A stretch of DNA of 64,000 bases from Limonium bicolor (Eukaryota; Streptophyta; Magnoliopsida; Caryophyllales; Plumbaginaceae), in the NCBI GenBank assembly GCA_023374045.1, contig CM041778.1, positions 286,975,533 to 287,039,532 of the forward strand, written 5' to 3'. The notes below the pieces were generated by a model. It was not told where the DNA came from. It was given only the letters and a program-made list of their open reading frames with translations, and ran no database searches. Shown piece by piece: positions 36,191-46,640 of the stretch. A program made the translations under genes and the position numbers. Numbering within the stretch: the stretch's first letter is position 1; the number at the start of each line of letters is the position of its first letter.

Positions 36191-36930
36191 GAACCTTCAA
36201 TATTTGTTATCCAATCCCACCCACACCGAACCCCGAAGAGACAACCATTAGCATCACCGAATTCTTGATGGAGCAATGTTAGGTCATCCAGCCAGGTATG
36301 ATACTCTTAAGTGGATACCTGACACTCGAAGCACAAATCCACATCATCAGGCGATTCAACGAACTAGGAGCAGCACCTGGAGGGTTATACACACCAGAGT
36401 ACCCGAGCGGAGCAAAACTGAAGTTGAAGATGATGTGCATGGGTAAGGACTGGAACCCTTACACCAAGACATATCAAGATGTGCGAGCGGAAGACGGAGC
36501 GAGAGTGCCGAGGATACCTGAGGAGCTTCTTGCGGTCGTTAACCAAGCCGTGGAAATTGCTCAGCAAGTTGAATCGGATCCAATCCTGAGTGTTGAAGCG
36601 GATTTGTGTATTGTGAACTTCTACGAGAAAGGTGGACGGTTGGGTTTACACCAAGATAAGGACGAAACACCAGAGTCTCTGAGTAAGGGAGTACCCGTGG
36701 TGTCTTGGTCCATTAGTGATACCGCAGTGTTTGTGTATGGCGAGCAGAAGCGTGCTGATCTCGCAAAGAAGTTAGTGTTGAAGTCAGGAGATGTGTTAAT
36801 CATGGGTGGGCAGTTAAGTATGTTATATCACGGTATCAAGAAGATCAAACTGAATACCGCACCTTCGACAGTGATCAATGCCACACACATGAAACCCGGA
36901 CGTTTGAATTTGACCTTCAGACAGTTTTAA
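36191..36930 (+). CDS. AlkB-type Fe(II)/2-oxoglutarate dioxygenase exon
   Basis: From 36298 there is an open 210-codon reading frame: NFY at residues 107-109 (2-oxoglutarate site), the iron ligands H118 and D120 in GLHQDKDE, VVSWSISDTAVF (135-145), LKSGDVLIMGG (161-171), the third iron ligand H178 in YHGI, and R202/R208 in GRLNLTFR. This is the complete signature of AlkB proteins, which oxidatively remove methyl groups from nucleic acids. Overall it looks most like the ALKBH1-type plant subfamily. Homology with element C extends upstream to 36191, in frame with gag after splicing of intron 3, but a TAG at 36280 interrupts it here (C has a sense codon). TAA ends it at 36928. Substrate is unknown. 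Confidence 0.88.
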
Positions 36931-37039
36931 AGCCTTGTGTAATTATGTATGTGTTAAGCCAGTTGTATGTTAAGGATGTTATATATGTTAGCTATGTCGG
37001 CAATGTAAACCAACTTATGGTGTAAAGAGTATGTTAATG

Positions 37040-37045
37040 AATAAA
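37040..37045 (+). terminator. Polyadenylation-type signal after the AlkB exon of element D
   Basis: AATAAA within AATAAAGAG, 110 nt after the AlkB stop and 70 nt before the protease-exon acceptor. The same nonamer is in element C (19311-19316) in the matching interval. It could end a short gag-AlkB transcript. Confidence 0.5.
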
Positions 37046-37114
37046 GAGACGTTGTTTTGGAGTATGACAACCGTGTTGTTACTGTACACTTATGAAGTTT
37101 GTGAACTGAATTAG

Positions 37115-40100
37115 GTTGTGCACTCGGAACGGGAGGTATACTGGGTGTTTGTAATGAGGCAGAAGCCGGCAGAAGCGGCACTATCCTCACCGGTACCTTT
37201 CCAGTTAATGGCGTGGACCCATCGATCTTGTTCAACTCTGGAGCCTCACACACATTTATCTCGCTTTCATTTGCGAGGAGGCTGGGGTTAGAAGGTGAAG
37301 AGATGCCTAACTTTCTAGTAATGGTGGCCATCGGGTCCGATTCTACCCGGAACCGGCGGTTCTACCTGGAACCGATTGGAACCGGAACCGGAACCAGAAC
37401 CGAACCGCCTCAGCCGGTTCCGAATACGAATACATGTTTTGAGATTCAGGCCCGAACCGGAACCGGAACCTCCTGGAACCGTTGTCGGACTCGGAACCAG
37501 GAACCGGAACCGGTTGAAGTTACCGTTGGAATCGGGCCAACATGATGATTGGTATAAGATGAATGGGGATCACACCACTTAGGACTTCTATCTTGTAATA
37601 TTTTAGAATATATTAGTAATTTAGTATTACTTTCTTTCCATGTAATCTTTTTTTTTAAGACTTGCAAATTGAAATCATGTACCCTCTTAGTAGCTGTACT
37701 CTTTTTCCTTATTAGGGTTTTCCCAATGGGTTTTTACCTAATATGGTTTTAATGAGGCAGTGAATCATATAATAAAATTCTCTTTGTTCCTTATTTTTTG
37801 TAAATTCAATAAAAATTCCTAAGTCTTAGTTTCTTAAACATTTAAGATTATAAACTTGAAGAATAACTTATCTAGGAGTAAAGTTGATGAAAAGAGCAAC
37901 GTGTGCGCTTAAACGGATCTCAAATTGGAGATAAAACGAGCAACTGGAGCCGATCGAATCTTTCCGGAACCGCTCCGGAACCGGTCAGAACCGATCAGAA
38001 ACCGGTTGGAACCGATCAGAACTGGAACCGGAACCGGCCAGAACCGGTTTTTTTGACCGAATCCGAAGCGAATCTAGATTTTAGAACCGGAACCGGAACT
38101 GGAACCGCCAAGACCGGTTCCGAATATGAATACACATTTTCCGGAACCGGAACCGGAACCGGTGGAACCGGAACCGGAACCAGTGGAACCGGACCCGTGG
38201 CCACCATTACTTTCTAGTCACTCTCCCGTCGAAAGAACGGATCAAGTGTACCCGCTGGCACCGAGATGCTGTTGTGCGAATCAAGGATGAAGAGTTCCCG
38301 ATCGACATGATAGAGTTCGAGGGACTTGGATTCGATGTGATTGTCGGGATGAACTGGTTGGAGCGGTACAAAGGCAGAATCCTATGTGTCGAGCATCGTC
38401 TGCTTCTTCGGAGTCCGTCTGGGGTTACTATATCATACTGCCAGAGGCCTAGGGAGCCTTCGACTTAGATCATCACCGCCATGGCCTTGTACCATGAGTT
38501 ACGACGGAAGAATGATGTGTACCTCTGCTATGTTCAGGACATATAGAGAGATCCAGAGTTTAGCCCAGATGTGCCGGTAGTGTCGGAGTTTCCTGATGTA
38601 TTTCCTAAGGAACTGTCGGGCATGCCGCCAGCACGGGAAGTGGAGTTTGAGATTGAATTGGTGCCGGGAATCAGACCAATAGCGAAGGCTCCCTATCGTA
38701 TGGCTCCAGCCGAGATGACAAAGCTCAAAGAGCAGTTGAGAGACCTACTCGACAAGGGATTTATAAGCCTGAGTGTTTCACCATGGGGAGCGCCGGTCCT
38801 CTTCGTGAAGAAGAAGGACAGTAGTTTCCGCCTCTGCATCGACTACAGAGAGCTGAATGCAGTTACGGTGAAGAACAGTTATCCTTTACCACGCATTGAC
38901 GACTTATTTGACCAGCTGAAAGGAGCATCAGTATTCTCCAAGACCGACTTATGATCAGGTTACCATCAGATCGCTATTCGAGAGGGTGACATTGAGAAGA
39001 CCGCATTCAGAACCAGATACGGTCACTATGAGTTTACGGTTATGCCGTTTGGTTTATCCAATGCACCAGCCAAATTATGGACTTAATGAACCGCTTGTTC
39101 CGAGATCAGTTGGACAAGTCAGTGGTAGTCTTCATCGACGATATACTTGTATATTCAAAATCGAAGGGTGAGCACGAAAGCCACCTGAGAAATGTGTTGC
39201 AAATGTTGAGAAAGAATCAGTTGTATGCTAAATTTTCTAAGTGTGAGTTCTGGTTGAACCAAGTTTCCTTCCTTGGTCATGTGATTTCTGAGGCTGGGAT
39301 TGCTGTCGATCCGGCAAAGATAGATGCAGTGTGCACCTGGCCTAGGCCGAAGACAGTTACCGACATCCGGAGCTTCCTCGGTCTGGCAGGATATTACAAG
39401 AGATTTGTGAAGGACTTCTCCAGTGTCTCGAAGCCGATGACTTCCTTAATGAAGAAGGATGCACCATTCGAGTGGACAGACGACTGCGAGAGTTCTTTTC
39501 AGAGTCTCAAGGATGCTCTGACATCTGCACCAGTCCTGACTATACTAGACGGTCCAGATGGGTTTGTGGTCTATTGCGACACATCAGGAAGAGGTATGGG
39601 TTGTGTATTGATGCAACACGGGAAGGTCGTAGCATACGCCTCCCGACAGCTGAAGAAGCACGAAGAGAACTACCCTACCCATGACTTAGAATTGGGTGCC
39701 ATTGTCTTCGCTTTGAAGATATGGCGACATCATTTGTATGGGGTGAGCGTGACAATATATTCGGATCATAAAAGTTTGAAATAGTTGTTCACTCAGAAAG
39801 AGTTAAACATGAGGCAAAGAAGGTGGGTCGAGTTTCTGAATGATTATGACATCAACTTGCAGTACAAAGAGGGTAAGGCAAATGTGGTAGCTGACGCACT
39901 GAGTCGCCGAGCACACTCTCTCCATTGGCTAGTCTCTAATTCTAGCTTGGTTGAAGAGTTGTGGAGTGCTAAGATGTCAGATCAGTACATGTTAGAGATC
40001 AGGCAGAAGCTTATTGATGGCACATTCGAGGGTCAGAAGTACGACTTCCGACTCCACGATGATGACCTGATTAGGCTGAATGGCCGACTGTGTATTCCGA

Positions 40101-41391
40101 GGAGTAGCGCTGACCTGAAAGAGCGCATACTGAGTGAATCTCATTGTTCCACTTCTTCGATTCACCCCGGAGCTTCAAAGATGTACAAGAGTATGAAACG
40201 GTATTTCTGGTGGACGGGTATGAAAAAGGATGTAAATGATTATGTGTTGAGGTGTCTCACTTGCCAGAAGGTCAAGTTTGAGCACCGACGGTCTGGTGGT
40301 ATGGTGCAGCCAATGCCAGTGCCTGAGTGGAAGTTCCATGACATTTCCATGGACTTCGTAGTAGGGCTTCCGCCTGTAAGGGGAGGTCTGAACATGATAT
40401 GGGTCGTTGTTGACCGACTGACCAAGGTGGCCCGATTCATACCGATGAAGGACACTTGTAAAGTGGCAAAGCTAGCAGAGCTTTTCGACCGAGAGATTGT
40501 ACGGCATCATGGAGTACCAAAGACTATTGTGTCTGATAGGGATACCAGATTCCTCTCGAGGTACTGAAGATCTACACGGGAAGCGCTTGGTACCGAGCTA
40601 AAGCTGAGTACAGCGTTCCACCCTCAGACAGATGGTCAGAGTGAGCGCACCATACAGACGCTTGAGGATATGTTACTAGCATGTGCACTTGACTTTCAGA
40701 CCAGCTAGATTGATAAGTTACATCTGATCGAATTTACCTACAACAACAGTTACCATGCTTCGATCAAGATGTCTCCCTTCCAGGCTTTGTACGGTAGACC
40801 ATGCCGCACGCCATTATGCTGGGATGAGTCGAGTAAGATGGTCATTATAGGACCTGAGTATTTAGAGCAAGTACAAGCAGAAGTATGCCAGATCCGGGCT
40901 AACATGAAGGCAGCTCAGGATAGGCAGAAATCATACGCCGATGTGCGCAGACATGACCTGGAGTTCGCCGTGGGCGACCAGGTATTTCTTAGAGTATCCC
41001 CCATGAAGGGAGTGTTTCGTTTTGGCCAGAAAGGCAAGTTGAGCCCGAAATATGTGGGACCTTATTTGTGACGGAGCGGATAGGCCCAATAGCTTACAGG
41101 CTAGATTTACCTGCGGAGCTGGGCAAGGTACATGATGTATTTCATGTGTCCCAGTTGAAGAAGTATATGTCTCATCCGTCTCATGTGCTTCAGCCCGAAA
41201 GGCTAACCTTAGAGCCGACCATGCGATCAGTGGAGACTCCCGTACGGATTCTGGACACTAAGACTCGAGACACTCGCCATAAGTTTGTGAGACTGGTGAA
41301 GGTCCTCTGGTCTAACCAGGACATCGAGGAGGCCACCTGGGAGCTGGAAGATAAGATGAGGGTGAAGTACCCGTCATTGTTTACTCCTTAG
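37115..41391 (+). pseudogene. pol: Element D pol: protease, RT, RNase H, integrase, chromodomain-like tail
   Basis: Coding homology with C starts at 37115, right after an AG acceptor (TGAATTAG). The protease motif reads LFNSGASHTF, with Asn at 37234 in place of the catalytic Asp, and is split by the hAT element at 37319-38209. RT has LNAVTVKN, the FIDD box at 39131-39142 and GLAGYYKRF. RNase H follows ([18 protein letters not shown]). Integrase has HPGASKMYKSMKRYFWW, CLTC, and D/D/E codons near 40352, 40534 and 40643. The tail VKVLWSNQDIEEATWELED resembles a chromodomain. Breaks: TAG 38466, TAG 38541, TGA 38952, a frameshift near 39072, TAG 39782, TGA 40565, TAG near 40706 and a frameshift near 41065. 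Confidence 0.92.
37319..38209 (+). mobile_element. Non-autonomous hAT-like element inserted in the protease
   Basis: 891 bp with inverted termini TAATGGTGGCCA / TGGCCACCATTA (similarity extends through CGGGTCCG) and a perfect 8-bp target duplication CTTTCTAG at 37311-37318 and 38210-38217. Both ends hold dense subterminal arrays of GGAACC/GGTTCC; the middle is AT-rich. No transposase. Removal restores homology with the protease of element C, so the insertion is younger than D. Confidence 0.9.
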
Positions 41392-41652
41392 AGTTTGTAT
41401 GTATTGGGTACGGGGCGTACCCCTTTTTAAGGGGCTAGAGCCGTTTCGGTTATGTGTGTACGACATGTATTGTAATACATTGTCTATGTTGTTATGTTAC
41501 AGACCGTTGTGTCTGAATGATTTTTTGTTGCTTGGACCTTGAGTCCGATGTTATGTAAAGTATGTTTGTTATGGAAGCGTTGTTTTATAAGTATCCCCGT
41601 GTTCTAATATTATAGATGTGTGGGAAGTATGAACTTTGGGGACAAAGTTCTT

Positions 41653-41666
41653 TTAAGGGGGTAGAT
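41653..41666 (+). promoter_or_regulatory. Polypurine tract of element D
   Basis: TTAAGGGGGTAGAT directly before the 3' LTR start TGAAATACCCC, preceded by GGACAAAGTT as in element B. Confidence 0.9.
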
Positions 41667-44600
41667 TGAAATACCCCAAACCCATATATGTTGTTTAAAT
41701 ATTAAAATATGGTATATTAAGGCTAAATAGTGCCTTAGAAACATTGGTGAACAATTTAAACCATAGAAAACACAATTAAATACCATAAAGGCAATTAGAG
41801 CAAAAATGTGCTCAAAGCTTGGGATAACCTTGGTTAGGACTCTAAGAGCTTACCAAGACCTTATTTAAATGTTAATGAACATGTTAAATCAATTACCAAA
41901 GAACAAGCTTAAAAACAACTTAACACAAAATGTGCTTTAAGGAATCTTAAAGCACATTTTTGAAAAATTGTCTTATAAATGGGTTTTGAATGGCTAAATG
42001 TCCATCATTACTCTTTAATTAATATGTGTACTACTTAGTATCACATTAGAAAGTCTAAATCAATGGGAAATCAAAAATTTCACAATTATGTGCATTGATT
42101 AGTGAATAGTACCCAAATAGTACTAGTTTAAGACATTAGTCAATGTAAGTCAATTAAATGGTCAACAAAGACCATAAAACCTCCTAAGTACAATAGGGTG
42201 TCGGTTTTTATGTGGTGAGTCACCACTCTTGTTAGTTTAATAAAGTAAGGAAGGATGACTAAGTTAGGTACTATTTACTTTATTCACTTAAATATCTTTC
42301 AAACTTCCTTCTTTCCTCACTTTCTTTCATTCTTGCTCATTCCCACCGTCTCCAACCTCTCTTCTTCCTTTCTCCATCGGTTTTGCTACACCACACACCT
42401 CACCTCCATCTTCCATTGCCATTATCTCCTAGCTCCATATACCAAATTAAATTCTAAGACCACCATTCTTCTAGTCTTGTCAAGCTCTTCAACCTTGTCT
42501 TCTCAAAATTCCAAAAGCTCCATTTCAGTGCCAAGAGGAATCTCCATGGGAGGAGCTTGAGCTCATATTTTATGCCTTGTTGATCACCTTTACTTCAAGG
42601 TAAGGAAAAACCAAGAAAAACAACATTTCCTTTCATTTTTGTGTTGACCGAAAGTACACCTTGTGATGGTGTTTTCTTTTACCTTGGTTTAGCTTCATTC
42701 TAATCTTCAAAGGGCTTGGTGGAGTCCTATCTTGCTAGTTAATCCAACTCTCTTCCATTTCCAAGGTAAAACAAGCATTTAAGTGTTTTAAGACATTATT
42801 TAAAATTAGGGTTTATAAGTGAGTCTAAGCTTGAAGCTTGAATGCTCATTACCCTTACTTATGTATTGGATAGAAGGTTGACAAGCGATCAAGCTTCCTT
42901 GCTAATTTTCGATCCAAGAATACAAGGAAATAAACCTTGGAGAAAAGAGGTAACCAAACTAACCTAATGTAGTTTTAATGCCTTAAGGAAAATGAGATTG
43001 AATTGCTTATTAAAACTACCTAAAGAGCCAATGGTAAATGATTTAGTAAAATACCCATAAGGAGATTATTAAGGACATATGTTATGTTGAGAGTATTTGC
43101 AGGTCAAAGGCAATTATGATGTGGAAATTCAGTGTTTAAGGTTTATGCAACTTAAGGGCCTAAGAGCCATGTCATTTAAGGGCCTAAGTGCCAAGCAATT
43201 TAAATTATGCACTATATTGTGATGTAGTGTAATTGGGTGAAGTTTTGTGTGTGAGAATGTTCTTGATGGATTTAGGTGTTCTTGATAGTTTAAGGGTGAA
43301 AACTATGTGCTTTGGTGTAACAATGTGCTAGTAGAACCCATGTCAAAATATGACTAATGTACAAGGAATTTTAAGTGTTTAAATGAGATTTGGTGAACTA
43401 GGAAGTGCTAGGAATGACTAAGTGTTCTATTGGTGAAAGAAAATAATTTAAGGAGTTCTTGAGTGTTAAAATGACTTAGGCATTATCTTAGAGGATTTAG
43501 GAATCAAATGAGTGTTTTGGGATACACCCAAAGTCATGGTGAGATTGTGTTTAGGACTTATGCAATTATTGGTAAACAAGGAGAAAAATAATGTCTTGTA
43601 AGGAGGAGGTATAAACTTGTGGAGAAACTTCAAGTAGTTGTATAAAGGAATTTTGGATGGTGAAAGATGCTTGGGGAATGATGTTGTTGGTGATGAGGAA
43701 ACACCTTGGGATAGTTGCTATCATAGGTATGAAACACCACTTAGAAGTCTAAGGAAAAACATTATAGTGTAAAAGATTTTGTAAGAATTTGTGTAATGAT
43801 TAAGGAGGTTTATGGTGAGTGATTTAAGGAGTTTGGTGGAGGTCTTAAGGTGTGGTTGAGGTGCTCAAATGAGGTTAGAACACACTAGGTTATGTAAGGT
43901 GAAGTTTGGAGTCAAATGTGCATTTATAAACAAAGGTCTGGAGCAGACCGACCTTGGGGACCGGACCTGTAAGGTCGGTTGAGCCCAGTTTACCCAGCCA
44001 GAGAACTCTCTGGAATGGACCAACCTTGGGGACCGGACTTGCAAGGTCGGTCTGGCTTAAATTACAAAGGGGAAAAACGTTCTGGCATGGACCGACCTTG
44101 TGGACCGGACTTGCAAGGTCGATCGGAGTAAAAGTTTCTGACGGTAATATGTTCTGGAATGGACCGACCTTGGGACCGGACTTAGCAAGGTCGGTCGTAG
44201 TGCAAATTTTCAAACCCGGATGTCACTGGAATGGACCGACCTTGGGTAAGGTCGGTCGGTAAGGTCGGTCGACCCAAAACTTGTAAAAAAAAACAAACAA
44301 AGTGTGGTTTAAGAAGTTAACCCTATGGGGTATAATGAAGGTAACCAAGGGTAAGTTTATGCATTAAAACATGTCATATAATCATGTAAAATGCTTAGTA
44401 AACCGGAAGTTAAATAACTTAAATAACCGACATTATTAATCATGTTTAGGAACTGCGTTTGGCTGGACTCGTACGTAGCAAGGACTGAGGTATGGTTTTC
44501 TTGCAGTCTGTTGTCTACCGGTTTACACCGGCTTGTGTGTTGTTTGTTTTTCTGTGTGTTTATGACCTTGTGAGACTAAATCATGAAATGAGCTTACAGT

Positions 44601-45775
44601 CATTATTGTTAATGTGATGTGTGCGTACCGATAGCGGTAACCTCGAATGAGTGCTAATGGTTAGTTCACCAATTCTAGGTAAACGTAAGAGAACGGTGTC
44701 CGGTAATAACGTTCCAACCTAAAGAATGTTCTAACCACGGCTATGTATGAGTTGGTTGTGGTATGTATTACTGAAGTGTAACTCACTTCCCTTATATGTC
44801 TAACTGGACTTAAACACTTATTTGTGAATGATTATGTTAAGTTCCCATTGTGGAACTTCTAACAAGTGCTAACCGGGGAGTGAGGAATCCGGTCGTTCCG
44901 GTCACGCGTGTATGTATGGGGGTCGACATCTGAATCAGATTCGGCTCTCTCCTTATGTTAAGGTTGTTTTCCTCTTTGAATTTCAACCACCCACAAGCTT
45001 AGCCAAAGCTTACCTACCTGACTTCCAATCGGGCTAGGGGGAAATTATGTGTTCGGTGTGTACGGATCACTATATCCGTCATGCCTATGTGTTAAGTTAC
45101 TCGTTCGACTAACAGAACGGTAACGAGTTTATGTAACAAGCTTAATATGAGGGTGAAACCATTCTCTAGGCTTTCAATGTCGACTAACCAACTTGGTTCG
45201 TTTTCTAAAGTGAAATGCTCTCACTATGTTTGTGTTATTATGCTATGCAATATTTCTTGCTATGCTTTATATGTTGTATGTTAAAAATCAATGCCATGTT
45301 ATCATGACAATTGGTTGCGTGTATCCCGGTAGTCGATGGGCTGCACGTTAACCATAACAGCCAAGGGTTACTGACCCCCTTTGGGGGCTCCATATTTATT
45401 TGCAGGACGAGGATCGAGGAGGCGGAGTGGCTCTAGATTCTTAGGAGTTATGAAATACATTTGGTATATTTTGGATGTTGGGTCCGGGTTGCGCCTGTGC
45501 TCCCGTGGCGTTATATTTTGGATGTCGTTTGAATTACAGTGACGGTTTACAGTGATGGTTGTAAATATTTATACTCGGTATATGTTGATGTATTTATGGT
45601 TATTAGTTCTATGCTCGGGAGTCTGATCATCAGACCAGTACAATTGTATGTATTCTGCCTAGTTAGCCACGTGGGTGGCTAACGGCGTGTAACACCAAAT
45701 CGTTTAGTTATCGTTTAGGTTGTTTATTTCCGCTGCGATTACGGTTTTTGTTAAGTACGTAGTTGGCGTGTTACA
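41667..45775 (+). mobile_element. Element D 3' LTR
   Basis: 4109 bp, colinear with 30260-34356, including the pyrimidine-rich part and hairpin array. Small indels distinguish the two (for example an extra GACGGTTTACAGT near 45540). Ends GTGTTACA, followed by the target duplication ACCTT. Confidence 0.93.
43937..44275. repeat. Hairpin array in element D 3' LTR
   Basis: Five units of about 72 bp matching 32527-32870 unit by unit, with occasional arm mismatches (ACCAACCTTGG, GTCGATCGG). Confidence 0.9.
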
Positions 45776-45780
45776 ACCTT

Positions 45781-46090
45781 TGTTTTAACTCTCGACTTGT
45801 GTCCAAACATCAATGTTCGGACACAAGTTCGGACGCTGGCACTTCCAGATTTTTAAACTTTCGATTTGTGTCTGAACATCAATGTCCGGACACAAGTTCG
45901 GACGCCTTCACTTTCTGGTTTTCTAACTCTTGACTTGTGTCCGAACATCAGTGTCTGGACACAAGTTCGGACAAAGCTTATTTTGTAGTTTTAAAACTCG
46001 TTTGAAGTCCGTTTTTGAAACTATTTGTGGCGTTAGATTCGTTTCGTGGCAACGTGCCCTTTCATTTAAAGTAAAATCCGGGGTGTTACA
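45781..46090 (+). mobile_element. Element E: solo LTR, right part with hairpin array
   Basis: Continues solo LTR E after element D. It opens with three units of about 72 bp (45787-45973) whose arms are TTGTGTCCGAACAT / ATGTTCGGACACAA, then unique DNA, and ends GGGGTGTTACA at 46090, followed by GAGAG. No gene. Confidence 0.75.
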
Positions 46091-46640
46091 GAGAGAACCA
46101 CTGATTTGTTTTTGTTTTAAAAATGTGTCGATCAACATCACTTCTTTTAATTATTAGAATATAATTATTTTGTCCTTTTCATATTTAATACTTACCTTAA
46201 TAATATACTTATTTATAAATTAAGTCATTAACTATATAAAAAAGTTTACATATCTATATTCACATATACATATAATTATTAAATAATATTTATTTAGTTT
46301 GATAATATTTGTAAATTATGAATGCATACCCAAAAATTGAACACATATCATTTCAAATATATGCATAGCTTAATCAGACTCAATAAATTTTAAATAGTTG
46401 AATTAATGTAAAATACTAAGTTAAATATTCATTATTTATAAAGAAAGTTGTAGTTTTTTAATCTTATAATATTTGTTGTTTATACGTATATGTAAAAGAA
46501 TGGAGCATATCAATTCAAAATACATGCCTTACTTAACTGAATAAAATTTTCTTAAGAAAATTGTTATTATTAAAAATATAAGATAATATTTATAGTTTTT
46601 CTAAATTTAAAAAGTGATGTATAATGCTTTTGAAAATATT
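46091..46640. other. AT-rich intergenic DNA, nothing recognised
   Basis: Very AT-rich, without open frames over 75 codons or clear repeats. It leads into the tandem repeat at 46640. Confidence 0.5.

Larger units (their letters stand above)
30260..45775 (+). mobile_element. Element D: complete Ty3/Gypsy chromovirus-like retrotransposon carrying an AlkB domain
   Basis: 15,516 bp with LTRs of 4097 and 4109 bp starting TGAAATACCCC and ending GTGTTACA, flanked by the perfect 5-bp target duplication ACCTT (30255-30259 and 45776-45780). Internal order is initiator-Met primer site, gag in three exons with two zinc knuckles, AlkB exon, protease, reverse transcriptase, RNase H, integrase, chromodomain-like tail, polypurine tract. 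The order RT-RH-IN plus the C-terminal chromodomain-like segment fits the Tekay/Del branch of plant chromoviruses. Stops, two frameshifts and a hAT insertion in the protease mean this copy cannot be autonomous now. Confidence 0.93.
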
